NCBI GenBank assembly: GCA_039654915.1
Contig: CM077596.1
Location: forward strand, 51,954,501 to 52,018,500
Length of the DNA: 64,000 nucleotides
Direction of reading: 5' to 3'
DNA from: Aquilaria yunnanensis
Lineage: Eukaryota; Streptophyta; Magnoliopsida; Malvales; Thymelaeaceae
A program made the position numbers and the translations under genes. The notes beneath the pieces were generated by a model that was not told the DNA's origin, made no database searches, and saw only the letters and a program-made list of their open reading frames with translations. This document shows positions 42,580-55,033 of this stretch, piece after piece. Positions within the stretch are counted from its first letter, which is position 1; every line of letters begins with the position of its first letter.

Positions 42580-43471
42580 TCAAAGGACTTTATGACTTGT
42601 TCTAGGAAAAAGTTTCTGAAAATGTCTTTCCAAAGTACTAGTTATAGAACAAATTAAGGAATTTTCTCTGCTTGGTCTTAAATAAAAGCATCTATGAATG
42701 CTGATGGTCTCTATTCTGAATATGGAAAACTTCATCCTAAGCTTTGACATAGTCCCAATATGAGAATAATATATTCTCATATTTTCCTTGGGTTAAGATT
42801 CTTCTTCTTTCAGATGGCACTTCTTATTCTTCAAAGGTCCAAACTTTTAATATTTTAAAAGAAAAAAATTCTAATTTCTGAAATATATTTTTCTGAAAGC
42901 TCATCATCACCACTTTTCGGATTAATGATGATCTTAGTTCTTCTGAGTTTATGTTATACTTCAACAGAACCAATCTCTTCAAGAATTAATTCAAAGAATG
43001 ATGGATTCTTGAGTGGCTAAAATTGTCATTGAGGATTCTGGTGATTCGGCCAATAGTTTTCTATCAGTTTTATAACTGAAAGATGCTTAAAGTCTTTATC
43101 TTTCGAGGGAAATAATGCATTTCCTCTCAATTTCTTGGTATACGGTTAGTATACCCAAACTATGCATGGAGATTTATTTAGGCCTCTAAGTAACATTTTT
43201 CTAATTGTTTTCTTAGAAATTTCTTTGAAAATTTCTGTACATTCTTATTTCTTGGGAAGACAATAGTTCATCATTGCCATTCCAAAAATCCATTTTCTTA
43301 GAGGATTTTTCCACATATTTATTCTAGGAGGAGGATTCACCTTCCTTAGAGATTTCTAGATGCACATGATGTTGGGCTAAGATAGCCCTAGTCATATTTG
43401 CATCAATTTCCATATCCATATCTATTATGTCTTCCTTGATTTCTTGCTAAAAAATAGCCTAGTTTTTTTAT
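42580..43471 (-). pseudogene. Scrambled pararetrovirus polyprotein remains
   Basis: Pieces in three frames, including a region with AWDEVFHIQN and HQHSW (about 42790-42690) that matches a polyprotein segment often seen in endogenous pararetroviruses, and a KEDIIDMDMEID segment at about 43450-43420 that repeats a KEDVTDI segment just upstream. The order differs from an intact polyprotein, so the copy is rearranged or deleted here, and most of the reverse transcriptase and the RNase H are missing. Confidence 0.4.
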
Positions 43472-43690
43472 TCAAATTCTTTGTAAAGAGTTATTTCTAA
43501 TTATGTCTGTTACGTCCTCCTTGATTTCTCTTTCAATTTCTAAATTCTTAATCACATAAAAGGCAAAACAACTACATAGTAAAGAGCTATTTCTAATTAA
43601 TTTATTTTCTAACAAATCCTTAATTTTTTCATACAATGTATCATCAATTCTTGCAAACAAATCAAGACATTCTGTTTTTTTTTTTTCCAA
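43472..43690 (-). pseudogene. Pararetrovirus reverse transcriptase, N-terminal fragment
   Basis: The minus frame contains LLENKLIRNSS followed by FAFYVIKNLEIER. This is the entry of the reverse transcriptase domain in Caulimoviridae (KGLI..S-type turn, then the FxVxK strand). The frame then leaves the family pattern and ends; the catalytic YxDD region is not found nearby. Confidence 0.55.
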
Positions 43691-44132
43691 AAACTATACT
43701 AAATTCTTCTAACAAAGATCTTCTTGGTGGCTTGGGGAATTCAAAAGTAATTTTCTTCCCAAATTTTTTAGTAGAAATTTTATTCATACTTATCTTAAAA
43801 GGCATGATTTTAACTAAGAATGGAGTTCCTAGAATTATCTCCTGATTCATGTTTAAAACTATGAAATGTTATTTAATATCGATGTCTTCATTACACACAT
43901 CAACATTCGTTAGTTTAAATTTTATTAGTATAGTTTCTTTGTTGGCAATAGTAATAGATCCAAAGGATTTATTAAAATATTGGAAAGGAGCAATACCTTC
44001 TTTAACACAATTCTTATTAGCTCCTGAATCTACTAGAACTACTACCGTTAATTTAAATTGATTTTGTATTAACAAAGTAATTTTACTAGAAAATCTCTGA
44101 TTTAGCATATAATAGACTTCATTAATTTGCAA
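43660..44132 (-). pseudogene. Pararetrovirus aspartic protease region
   Basis: VVVLVDSGANKNCV holds the DSG active site of a retroviral-type aspartic protease. IILGTPFLVK about 90 residues downstream corresponds to the second conserved strand. Two frames must be combined across 43850-43869, so there is a break. It lies directly between the zinc-knuckle region and the reverse transcriptase start, as expected. Confidence 0.6.
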
Positions 44133-44159
44133 AGGTTTTTCTTCTAAAAAATCTACTTA

Positions 44160-46610
44160 TTTATTTTCTAGGCTTACTTCTGGGACATTTTTTCCTTTCT
44201 CTTTCTGCTTTGCCTTAAAGCTAAAGTCTTCCATGTCTGCCACGATTAACTCTTCTTCTGGAATATTTTGAAAATATCCCTCAAAATTTTAAAGTTCTAA
44301 AATCTCAATTATACTTCTGAAACATTTTATTTCTACTTTAATTTCTAAAACTTCTCCTCTCAATTATGCTATTATTGGTTCTTTATGACTCTTTTGTACC
44401 TCATTTATTCTCTTAAGAATTTTATTCAGACTATAAACAGGAGGTTTAGTTAGCTCTTGGATATCAACCTTTTTTTTCTAATTTCTTCTAATCTAACTTG
44501 ATTGGTGTTCCTAATTACCAACCTTATCAAGATACTTAAACAAAATTTCTTTTCTTAGTTCTATATCATCAATTTGCTTAGTGATTTCCAGGATTCTTTC
44601 ATCTTCCTCAGTGATGGCATTAATCTTAATCAAATTTAATTGTAGACAATCAAATATCTTCTGCAACTGGTTAGAATCACAACCACAACTTTATGACTCA
44701 AATTCTAAACTATCTAAAAGACCAATTACATTTATTTCCTCAGAACTTTCAAAAGTTATTTCTTCTAATTTTTCTTTAAGCTCACTGTCACTGTTTAATA
44801 AACTTTGCATTAAACTCTTCTTTAAATCTTTATCTATTTTTAAAGAGTTTTTTTTTTTTGCCTTGTCTTACATTTATTATCGAGATGTCCTGGTTTACCA
44901 TATTTCCAACAAACCTTTTTTGATCTTATCTAAATTTTCTCTTTCTAAATCTCTTAGATGGTCCTAGTTTTTCTTCTAACTTCTCAAATCCTCTTGTCCT
45001 ATATTTTCTATAGGATTTATGCTTCTTCTTTTTTCTATGCTCATATTGAAAATATGGCATTGGGATATTATACCCAAACTGGAAGCAAAACCTTCCCATT
45101 TTTTTTCTTAGTAATCTTTCTCTTTTTACGTGTTTTTACCACTTCAATTCATGACATATTTTCAAACCAACTTCTTTAATTTATGCTATGATTTGACCGT
45201 AAGTATAATTTTCTAAGTTGGGATAACCTTGGTTTTTCTCCTTAATGTGGCCCATAACCAACTGACCAAAATGTTTAGGCAAACTTTGTATAAATTTTTC
45301 TTTCTAAATAAAGGATCTAGAATCATGTCTTTCATAGACTTTCGTACAGAGAGTGTCTTTATATCATTCTAAATCTGATAAAGTTCTGCATCTTAGATTT
45401 AAAAGTAATTCTCCATTTCTACTTTCTTTACTTACTACATCACCAACAAAATAAGAATATATAATGCACAGCAAAGTATTTACCACATTGGGTTCACTTG
45501 TTTGAGCCAATTAATTCCCATGTTGAACTATAAGTATTTTTCTTGTATTTTTAATTTTTTTTTCTAGCTTATTCTGTTAGATATTTTTCCCACTAGTTTA
45601 TTAACTAACCAATAAATCTAGTTATGATCATTTCTACTATATTTGAGTCTGAATTATCAACTCATTTTCTAGTAGCTATCCTAAACATAATTATATGTTG
45701 GATAGTGTTTATTATTTGATATTATAATAAACCATCTATATTTCATTCTTTAATTGAATCTCCTTTATATTCTACAAAAGCATAAGGCTCTGAATAATTT
45801 GTTAACCTTATATCCACTGGAGATGGTTTTATGGAAGTAAAAGGATGAGGCACATTCTAAATTTTTGAAACATTTCTAAATAGACCTCCCCCCCCCCCCC
45901 CCTCTTTAGAACAAAGACAATTTCATCCTAAGTTATCATATTTTAAGTGATGAGAATCAACTAATTCTTGGATATTTAAACTTTCTCTAATAACATTTAT
46001 CTGAAGACCTTTTTGTTTCTTATCCACAGTTTCCTTTGGTTTCTCATATATAATTATTAATTTAGCTATTTCATTAGCTAAATCAGTTATTCTATCATTT
46101 AGTTTTAATTTGAATTCTATAAGTTTTTTGGGAAAACTTTTTGGACACTTTGGTATTTCTAACAAAAGTTCTGGTTTAAAAAATAAAGTCTTTATGGGAC
46201 CAAAGTTATGCTTGACCAAAGATGCTTTAATTCTATTCATCTATTTACCTATAAACTGTAGGTATAGATTTGTACATTTATTTTGTTCCATCATATTCCT
46301 AAGATCTTTCTTATCTTTGAGTTTTTTGGCAATCTCAGGGTTTTCTGCGTCAAAAGCCTTGATGGTTGAAGCCGATGATTTAATTTTTTCCCCTATTATG
46401 ATTGTAGTGTTAAGTGGATGTGGAGATGTAATTTATTTTCTATCTTTAGTCTTGTATATAGACCAAGTCTCCTCTAACACATCTAATGTAGTCTCCTCTA
46501 ACACATCTAATGTAGTCTTTTCATCCAATACTATGACTGGGATTAACCATTTAAAGAACTTTAAATTCTTTTTAGTTTTCATTATCCTCTTGTACCAGAG
46601 GTATCTTGAG
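44160..46610 (-). pseudogene. Pararetrovirus coat-protein-like region with altered zinc knuckle
   Basis: Lys/Glu-rich frames in pieces (46240-45923, about 44830-44500, and about 44280-44150). At 44911-44870 the minus strand gives VCWKYGKPGHLDNKCK: a CCHC knuckle in which the second Cys is Tyr. A poly-C run at about 45887-45902 and several stops break it. A 24-bp in-frame tandem duplication (LDVLEETT) is at 46467-46514. Confidence 0.5.
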
Positions 46611-46612
46611 AC

Positions 46613-46935
46613 AATTCATTTTAACTTAATCCAAAATAGTTTAGTTTTAATTTTTACATCTTTTTTACCTAAAACTAATTTTTTAAAAAGTTAATAGCAT
46701 GTAGATGTAATAATCCATTGAAAATACAATTTTAATAACCTTACTAAATTTTTATGATTTTTCTAACTTTATCCATTAAAAAATAAAATTTCATTAAAAT
46801 TTAATGACACCATGAAAATTTAGTTTATCATATCTACATAATATTGGATTTGAAATGAAATTATTTTGAGGAAAAAAATATTTAAAAATAAAAATAAGTC
46901 ATTTTGGATTAAGTTGACTTAAGTAAAAAAGAATT
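46613..46935. mobile_element. MITE family X, copy 1
   Basis: About 323 bp with ends AATTCATTTTAACTTAA and its inverse. It closely resembles 58194-58507 over the full length, including ACATAATATTGG and the inner TTGAAAATA...TTT segment. It sits inside the pararetrovirus relic. Confidence 0.65.
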
Positions 46936-47039
46936 AGCTCTTAATCTCCTTTCTTTCCTATTTGGTATGGGTGTTAAAAAACCGTTTTCTTTTTATCTCA
47001 TTTTTTTCTAACCAGAAATCCTCAATTAAACTTTAAGGG

Positions 47040-50000
47040 TGTAATGCCCCCAATTTTATAAACCTTAATTTTAAAAGATATCTTAAATTCCCCGAATTAT
47101 AAAGCATTTAATTAAAAATAATTTAAGAAATATGATATTTTTTAATCTATTTTCCAAATAATAAGAGTATTAAATAAAATCAGAGTAATTAAGTGACAAT
47201 CATAGGAAAACTAATATACGGATAATGTGTCAATTTAAACAAACCATATGTTTCTTTAGAAATCAAATAACACAAAGTTGAATCCTAATCCCAGCTAGTT
47301 TTACTTTTGAGGAGCTACAGCGTACTTTGTAGATAACTCTTAGGCAGTGCCACTAGAGATGCCACCAAGCCAAAGTCTCTCAGGGATACCTACGCTGAGG
47401 TAAAGCATATCGTGATACTAGCCATAAGCATGGTTCCTTACCAGCTATGGTCTAGCAGCACACAAATCATATCTCCATACTCCATGTCAATATCGGGTCA
47501 TGACTAGGGACGGTCCGCTACCACCCTAACATGTCTCTCAGGTTCGAATCATCTGTTCCAAACCTCTCGTCTAAATTTACGGCTTATTAGGTCATGCAGA
47601 TATGGTTCGTCACCAACCTTGCATGCCTCGTGTTTTATCTTATTCCTCAAATCTTTTACTTAATTCAATCTTGTGTATGACAAACATCAATCATATGCAA
47701 CAACCAATTGATGCATGACTGTAGCTTGTTTTATTTAGCCCTTTTTAGTAGAGTGTCATGATCCTACTGCAGTCTATTTCTTTTATCTTGTTATCTTAAC
47801 TTAGTGTTCCATGATGACATGACAATCAATGATATCTTTTTAAGTGTATTTATGATATATGTTCATCTCCTCTTTCATGAATTCTTTCTAAGTTCGTCAT
47901 TTAGTATTTACGCTTCTAATCATTTATCTACCGGTTTATAGTAATCTATTATGGCCCTAACATGCCACTAACGGTTACTTTTAATCTTATCACGTTGCTA
48001 GCGAGCTTGTTCGCCCTAAACATAGTACTAGCGGTGTTTGTTTTATCGGCCCTAAACATCATTCTAAGGGGTTTATTCAAGCGATCTTAACATACTTCTA
48101 ATTTAATTCTTGTTACAAACGGTCCAAGTATGATACTAGTGCCAAACATACATCATATATCACATCATTACAACCATACAACCAACTAACCAAAATTACA
48201 TCTCAATGGAATAGAACTAAAATAAAATTCTAGGAAAAACTAATTAATTACCCAACCCATGTTGCCCACGCATTTAAAGGTTTTATTTAGCCTAATTGTT
48301 TATTTAGAATTTACTATTTAGGTTGATGCTTATTTTGGGCCTAAGAGGACCCACCAGAACTAACCCGTTCTTCCCTCTTATCTAGTACGGAATAATACGG
48401 CGAAATGAGGCAATTTCCTAGGACGGTCCTACAAAATGTTAGTAAGGTAGAAAATTAGAAAATATGCTAAAATTTGAAAATTTCCTAAATGGTACTTGGA
48501 AGGTTCTTGTTCTTGGCATCTAGGCCGAAATTTTACCTAGTGAGAAAAAAGGGTCTCAGGGTGTCTCCAGTGACCTCGTGTCTATTCGGGATCGTGTGGG
48601 GAGCCTTCTTGATATTGATCCTAAAAATTACAACGGCCAAGACATTGAGTTATAATATCATGTAGTAGTTGTAAAAATTGATTTTGGAATGACAAAATTC
48701 AATTTTGATTACCGATGTGTTTTTGGGATCTTCGGCGCTCCGAAAGTCCAAAGAAGCACTAAATTCTCAAGTAAGGAATTTCTAGCCCTTTGTAACAACA
48801 TGGATAGTAAAGATAAGAGAATTATTATGGCTGTAAGATTTGAAATTGGCAGTCAAAAGAATTTTAAAAAGACTACAGTGGCTTATCAGGGTTTAGGAGC
48901 AAGTATGGACTCAATTACACCAGAAACGAGTGCAAAAACCCAAAACTTGGATTAACGATAATCTGCCAAAGGTTTACAGCAAAAATATAAGGCCTTTAGG
49001 TGCTGGGAAAAAAAATTAAAAAAGTGATATAGAAGGATTTAGACTTACACAATGAATTCGGAATCGTCGGTATGCGTAGGATCGCTTTTTGGTGTCCAGA
49101 TGGGGTTTTCCTTCAACTTAATGAACCTAGGAAATAATATGGAATAAAATAAAATAAAATAATTTCTTGGATGATGGAAAAATAAAGCCCAAGGGCTGGA
49201 CTTACGACTGGTCGACAAAAAATGCAATCAAGATGACAACAATACATAATGGTGTGATGATGATTCTTCTAGTGCGATGACTTCTCTCCAAAGAACAAAA
49301 CCAGAAATATTGGATCAGGTAAATGGCTATGTAGATGGAGTAACAGAATGACGTAGAGAAATATAGTCAAAAATATTAGAAACTAATGCGTTTGGCAAGA
49401 CTAGGATTAATGGTCATGGCATCGGCCTTGAGTTAGTGTGGCTTGGCGGCTAGAGAAAAAAAGTTAAAGGCAACAAAATGAATATGCCTAGGTTTTGTTT
49501 TTCTAGACACAAGTTTGGATCCTAAATTAGACACAATTATGGGGAGAAGCAAAGAAAGGAAAAGAAAAAAAAAAGGTTAATGGGATAATGGTAAAATTAG
49601 TAAAAAAAAAAGTAAGTAGATTAAAGAGATTTAATTTGAAAGAAAGAATATATATTCTAGTAAGTCATGCGGCAGCCAGTAGTAAGTCATGCAAGAGCCA
49701 GTTATATTTTTATCTTAGGATACAGATTAGGGTTAGATAAGGAATTATCCCATATAATGGTTGAACGAACTTTGTTTAAACTGTATACGTGTGCAGGCTA
49801 AATTTTTTTGAAACCTAAGCAAACGAATTTAGAATTTAATGAGGAAAATTTCTTTAAACTCATTTTTGTGAGAAGAATATAATGGTGCTCCCAGAATTTC
49901 CATTCGATGCTCAGTTGGAAATGACAAAAATGCCCTTAGCTTAAAGAAAATGATTTTGAGCTTCCGGTTTGAAATTTGACTTAATAACTACTAAGGATCA

Positions 50001-50146
50001 AGATTCTTAATTTTATATTAATTTTATAAATTGATAGATAAAATTAGAAAAATACTGTTGACAGTAAAATTGTAATTTTTGCATTTAGGGTATTTTGATA
50101 ATTTTCTTTTCTTTTCTTTTCTTTTTTTATTTTTAGGGTTATTACA
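47040..50146 (+). mobile_element. Probable solo LTR, chromovirus-like, inserted in the pararetrovirus
   Basis: Starts TGTAATGCCCCC and ends GGGTTATTACA, giving TG...CA ends with a 6-bp inverted match. Pararetrovirus sequence continues on both sides on the minus strand. No gag or pol is inside; an 88-residue frame at 48689-48955 has no known domain. The flanking 5-mers (AAGGG and GAGTG) match only in part, so the target duplication is decayed or the ends are slightly off. The orientation is a guess from TGTAATGCCCC at the start. Confidence 0.5.
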
Positions 50147-50690
50147 GAGTGTCAAATCTAAATGGTTCAGCCAAAACATTTAGTTGAAAATATGAAAAAC
50201 TAGAATTGGGTGATCCTATGGAAATAAATTTTGTTTCTCCTCCTTGTTTTCTAGAATTTTGACTTTTTTCTAAAACAACTGGACTATAGACAAGGTGTGA
50301 AACTTGTTTTATAGATTCTCTAACTTCTCTTACAAGTTTCTCATGTTTAATTCTGGCACATAAGAACATGATGCTCTAGAAGATTTATAAGCAATTCTTG
50401 AAGGAATCCGTTTTGGTTCCAATTCTAAAAAATTAAATTTTGTAATTCTATCTTTACTAAAGTTTATTTCAACTTTGCCATTTTCATACTCAATGATTCT
50501 TTCTAATTCTTGTGGTTTTAAGGGTTTCATGGGTTTTTCATTTTGAAAAATTTATTTTTCTAAATGCTTGATATATCTCCATTTAATTGGTTTTCGAATG
50601 ACAACATGACTTTTTTCTGTGTTGGCCTTTAGCAATAAAGTTTTTTCTTGTGTATCAATTTCTAATGCTTGAGGCTCAATTTGTATTGTC
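50147..50690 (-). pseudogene. Pararetrovirus inter-domain region
   Basis: Minus frames with KPIKWRYIKHLEK, ELERIIEYENGKVEINF and RIPSRIAYKSSRASCS. It follows the movement-protein segment and precedes the solo LTR insertion. One stop near 50555 and a frame change near 50340 break it. Confidence 0.45.
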
Positions 50691-51060
50691 ATAACCATGT
50701 AATAAATTCTATAACAAGAGCAAGATTTTAGGATCCTTCAAGCATGTCAAAACTAAATGTCATAATATTTGCAGTTAAAACTTTCTTGATGTCAAGATCT
50801 TTTAGGGAAATAGTAAAATTTGGATAGCAATTAAAATAAATTGATCTATCACACAAATTTGATTATACAATGCTTAATAGAGAATTAGAAAATTTATTAT
50901 GTCTACAATCTCTTAAGACAATAATCATAGAGGCATCTAAATAATTTTTTATCAAAGGTTTCAAAGTAATTTACACAAGACCAACATGCAAATAATTATA
51001 GTCGCTTTCTAGTAGATCTTTAATCATGTATTTTGAAAACAACTAAAATTTATGGCCTTC
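50690..51060 (-). pseudogene. Pararetrovirus movement protein fragment (30K superfamily)
   Basis: The minus strand gives LHVGLV, ASMIIVLRDCRHNKF, SLLSIV and IYFNCYPNFTISLKDLDIKK, interrupted by stops. The LRDxRHxxF and YFNCYPNFxxSLxD strings are typical of the Caulimoviridae movement protein core. Those proteins modify plasmodesmata; this copy is inactive. Confidence 0.6.
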
Positions 51061-51990
51061 TTTTATTATTGGAGCAATTTTTTTCTACCATTTTAATGAT
51101 ATAAGTAATTCTAAGATCAAAGTTCCCTTTTGATAAACATCTCATTAATCAAATTTAGGAATATTTCAATTTCTTAATTTTTTTTTTCTCATTATCTCTT
51201 ATTAAAACAGCTTGTGAAATCTTAAATATCTAATTTTTTTAATTTAATTAAAAGAACTTGTGAAATCTTAAATATCTAATTAAAATTAAATTAAAACAGC
51301 TTGTGAAACTTAGTCAAATTTTTAAAGATTTTATCCATTAGTAACTATTTATTAGTATTAATATCTTAAATAGCTATATGTCAACGTTTTCCGCGATCTT
51401 ACTGTCCTCTTACTTCAACAATGGGTCTTACAATCGCTAAGCGACTTGGGTGATAGTCTGAAAATATTTTAAAAATAATCTTTAATTACTAACAGGATAT
51501 AAGCTTTTGAAATTTGACTAACTTTTTACTTCAAAGAAATAAGTGAAATATTAAACTCTCGGAATGGCTTATGTGTAAGCCGGGCCGATGCAAGTTTTTT
51601 ATTTTTTCTTTTGCCTTTTGTCTTCTTTGTAACTTCTTTATTTTTATTTTTTCTTTCTCCTAATATATTTTGTTTCTTTTTTTCTTATCCGGAAGAAAAA
51701 TAAGAAATTAAAAGGGAACATGAAAAACAATAGGAAAGTAGAAGAGATTTCATAACAACAATAAGAAACTAAAAAACATGAAGATAGACATATGGGAAGA
51801 ATAGGAATATACTTGAGAACAAGAACAATAAAAAAACAGAAAGGAACAATAAAACATATCCAACATGACAAACATATATATATATATATATATAAAGAAA
51901 CTACAATAGGACAAGAAAATAAATATCAAGGAATATTATTTTTCAGCGGAGAAAATAATTTGTGTAAGAGGCAACATGAGTAAATTACAA
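51061..51990. other. Non-coding interval
   Basis: A+T-rich, with two short ACAGCTTGTGAAATCTTAAA-like repeats at 51208-51310 and a (TA)n run at 51873-51892. No gene. Confidence 0.4.
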
Positions 51991-51999
51991 AGGAATGGT

Positions 52000-52405
52000 C
52001 AATTTAATAAAGGACAACAAGATGGAAAAAGTAACAAGTATATTAAGAAATATATGACAAGGAACAACTACCATATGAATAGTGAGTAGCTATTAAATAT
52101 CAAAATGAATAAATAGGTTTGTCAGAAAACCAAAAGATTAGACTGAGAAATAACTCTATTCAGTAAGTGAGCAACAACCATCTAACAAAGAATAACTACT
52201 ATAGGTATAGCAAACAAACAATAAATGGCAAAAAGAATATATAGATCTGTTAGGGATCAATAGCATACGTCAAAAAAACAACTAAAATTTGGCTAAAGAA
52301 CATGAACAACCTGACAATACAACTACTATAATCATAGCAAGCAGCTATCAAATATAAAAAAAAAAAAAAGGAATAGATAGATTTTCAAAGAATAGAAAGA
52401 TGAGA
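52000..52405. repeat. Imperfect tandem array of about 125-bp units (left part)
   Basis: Units contain CAACTACYATA...AGCAARCAGCTATTAAATA and AACTAAATTC-type segments, at least three copies. One further copy lies at 57340-57500, on the other side of the Helitron-like insertions, so the array was split. Confidence 0.6.
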
Positions 52406-52410
52406 GAAAT

Positions 52411-55033
52411 TATATTATACTATATTCTAAAGAAGAACTCGTTTTTACTGTCCATCAATAATACCTCTTCTTGCGCCTCTTTTTTTTTTTTCAATTTTGT
52501 GGTAAAAATTTTATTTTGGTCTTTGAATATTTCACATCTGCCATTCTGATCCCCCACTTTCTCCTTCAATCATGAGAAAGATTCAGATTGTATGTTGATG
52601 ATAGGGGTGGAAACGAGCTGAGCTGAGCCCGAACACCCCTAGGCTTGAAGCTCGGCTCGTTAAAAATTAGCTCGGCTCGAGCTCAACGAGCTCTAAAAAT
52701 TAGGCTTGAAACTCAGCTCAAAAAAATTCAAGTTTAACTCGGTAGCTCGATAGGCTTGAAACTCGAATTGAACTCATTTTGAGGAACACATAGGTCTTGA
52801 TTTATCATTCATATATAAAGGTTTTTCATTTATATGCTAAAATGTTGAAAACAAAATATCATAGATTAATTGTTAAAAAGTGAAAAATGTAAAAAATTTG
52901 AGACAGAGAGTATTATATTAATTTTCTTATCAGGCTCGTTAGGCTTGATAAAGACTCAAGCAGAATACTACCCGGCTCGAAGCTCGGCTCGTTAAGGATT
53001 CAAACCTATTTTATGGCTCGAAACTTGGCTCAAGGCTCGTCAGGCTCGGCTCGATAACAAAAAAACCGAGCTCAAGCTCAAACCGTTTGATAAACGGCTC
53101 GGCTAATTTCCACCCCTAGTTGATGATGGTAAGATCGGTAGATAATAAAGATTGGTGACTGATACTGAAGAAACCAACAACTCAGGGAATGAAGGTATAT
53201 TTTTTCATTTTATGGCAAGTCCCCCCCACGCCTTTTTTTTTTTTTTTTTGCATTAGGGGAATCTTAAAATCCCCTTTTGGTCCCTTAATATAACAATTTT
53301 GTCATAGTGGTCTCCAACTTTTGCAATCTATTGGAAACTTTAGAAAAAAAATTGGATGACTTATTTAAATTTAAAATGACGGAGCCTTAAATAAAAATAA
53401 GAGACATGCTTTTATTATACATACTAAATACCAAAAAAAATTTCTTTTACATGTTTTTATTTAGAGGTTTAGTTAGATAAGTCAGATGCAAAATTTTAAT
53501 TAATTAAAATAGATATACAGTTTGTAGAATGTACGAGTGCTTTTACATGAGGTTTGATTCAGAGTTTTGATTAGTTAAAACAGTGTACAATTTGCATTAC
53601 GCATAAGTGATTGATTCTTAAAAGTTTAATTTTATTACTAATTCATTAGTGAGTAAAAATTTAAAAAAAAAATTATGCATATATATATTGTGAAATGTTA
53701 TTCTACGTTATACATATCATTTGACAATTTTTCGTTTGTTATCTTAATGTTTTTTTGACAATCTGTAAACACATCTTCATTTAACTATTCTATGTGTATA
53801 CAATTATCTATACTCAGATTTTATTTAATGTTAAAGTATGTCTTATTTTTTATATTGTTCTATTAATGACTTGCATAATTACACAAGTCTTCACATATCT
53901 TTTTTACTTTTAGAAGAAACCAGTGTTTGTACTATTCATCTATGGTGAAGTCCATTGTATATTAACAGTGCCACTTTTTTCTCCCCATTTTCTTGGATGT
54001 CATTGACTCTTTTTTAAGTTTGATTCCATTTTCACAAGGCATTCACCTTTTTGAGAGCATGTGTTGCAATTTTCCATTTTTAATCTGTTTTATGTTTTAT
54101 TTTGGTTAAAACTCGATTTCAATCCCTAAATTTTTACTCTTTAAGAAGTTAGTGCCTAAGTTCCATCCGTGTTCCATTTTAGTCCCCAAATTGAATAACT
54201 ATTGAACTAAATTTTTTATATTTGCTCTCTTGGTCCCCTACACTTTTTTTTTGTTGTTTTGTATATACTATCTTTTAAACTAAGACATTAGTCACCATAG
54301 TTTACTAGTTAAATATTTTTTTTGAATTTACTAAATCAGTTATTAAACCTTTAATACATAAAATTTTTTCAGCTTTTATCTTGGTCCAAACTATTTTTTG
54401 TCATCTTTCTTTATTATTGATTTCTGAAATGAAACTTTAATCATTATAATTTGTCTACTTTTAACTATGGTTTTGGTTGATTTGTCTTAATTCATTTTTT
54501 TCTTTTTATTTTTTATTAATTTAATAGTTAAACCAGTAATTGATTGACATAAGTTAAATACAGTTTTTTGTTTCTGGTCATTTTTTTCATTATTGATAAT
54601 TGAATTTTGTAGTATCAATTATTTACTTTAAAGTATATAGTTAACTAAAATAATTTGGGCTATAATTGCTAAAATTTAAATTAAATTTCTCTAGATAAAT
54701 TTTTCATTAATCCTAAAAATTGGAGTTTGAATTAATAAGAGATGAAAAATTTTAGTAAATTATTTTTTAATAACAAAGAAAATATGTATAGATTTAAAGC
54801 ACATACAATTTTTTGTTTTATGGCATTATGTTTCGATCATAACTAATCATTTTAATCATAAGAATATAATGTAATAAGAAACCAATTGAAAATTGAAATA
54901 AAGCAAAATTTTAGTTGATCAATATAAATTTATGGGTGAACAATTTTTACTTACTGATAATAAAAATGTATTTTAATACTAAATCTATTGAATTAAATCC
55001 CCGCAACAACGTGCGGGTCATTAAAACCTCGTT
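52411..55033 (+). mobile_element. Helitron-like non-autonomous element 1
   Basis: The 5' end TATTATACTATATTCTAAAG resembles plant Helitron starts (TCTATACTATATT-type). The 3' end has a 6-bp-stem hairpin CCCGCA-ACAACG-TGCGGG at 55000-55017 followed about 10 bases later by CCTCGT, close to the CTRRT terminus. No terminal inverted repeats. No Rep/helicase. It contains the hAT element at 52602-53118. Confidence 0.5.
52594..53126. mobile_element. Non-autonomous hAT element with exact 8-bp target duplication
   Basis: GTTGATGA at 52594-52601 and again at 53119-53126 flanks TAGGGGTGGAAA...TTTCCACCCCTA (52602-53118). The interior has many GAGCTCGGCTCGA-type repeats and an A/T-rich centre that ends GAGACAGAGAGTATTA, possibly a small nested MITE. 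8-bp duplication and TAGGG ends are standard for hAT. Confidence 0.85.

Larger units (their letters stand above)
42260..51060 (-). mobile_element. Decayed endogenous pararetrovirus (Caulimoviridae-type), split by later insertions
   Basis: On the minus strand the order from right to left is movement-protein-like segment, linker, coat-like region with zinc knuckle, aspartic protease, start of reverse transcriptase, then scrambled remains. This is the gene order of plant pararetroviruses. No LTRs are present. It is broken by many stops and shifts, a MITE at 46613-46935 and a solo LTR at 47040-50146. Such copies are common in angiosperms (for example the florendovirus group). It is a relic without coding ability. 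Confidence 0.65.

Noticed and set aside
43636..46694. Plus-strand open frames up to 194 residues
   Set aside because: They overlap the minus-strand pararetrovirus relic and have no domain; shadows.
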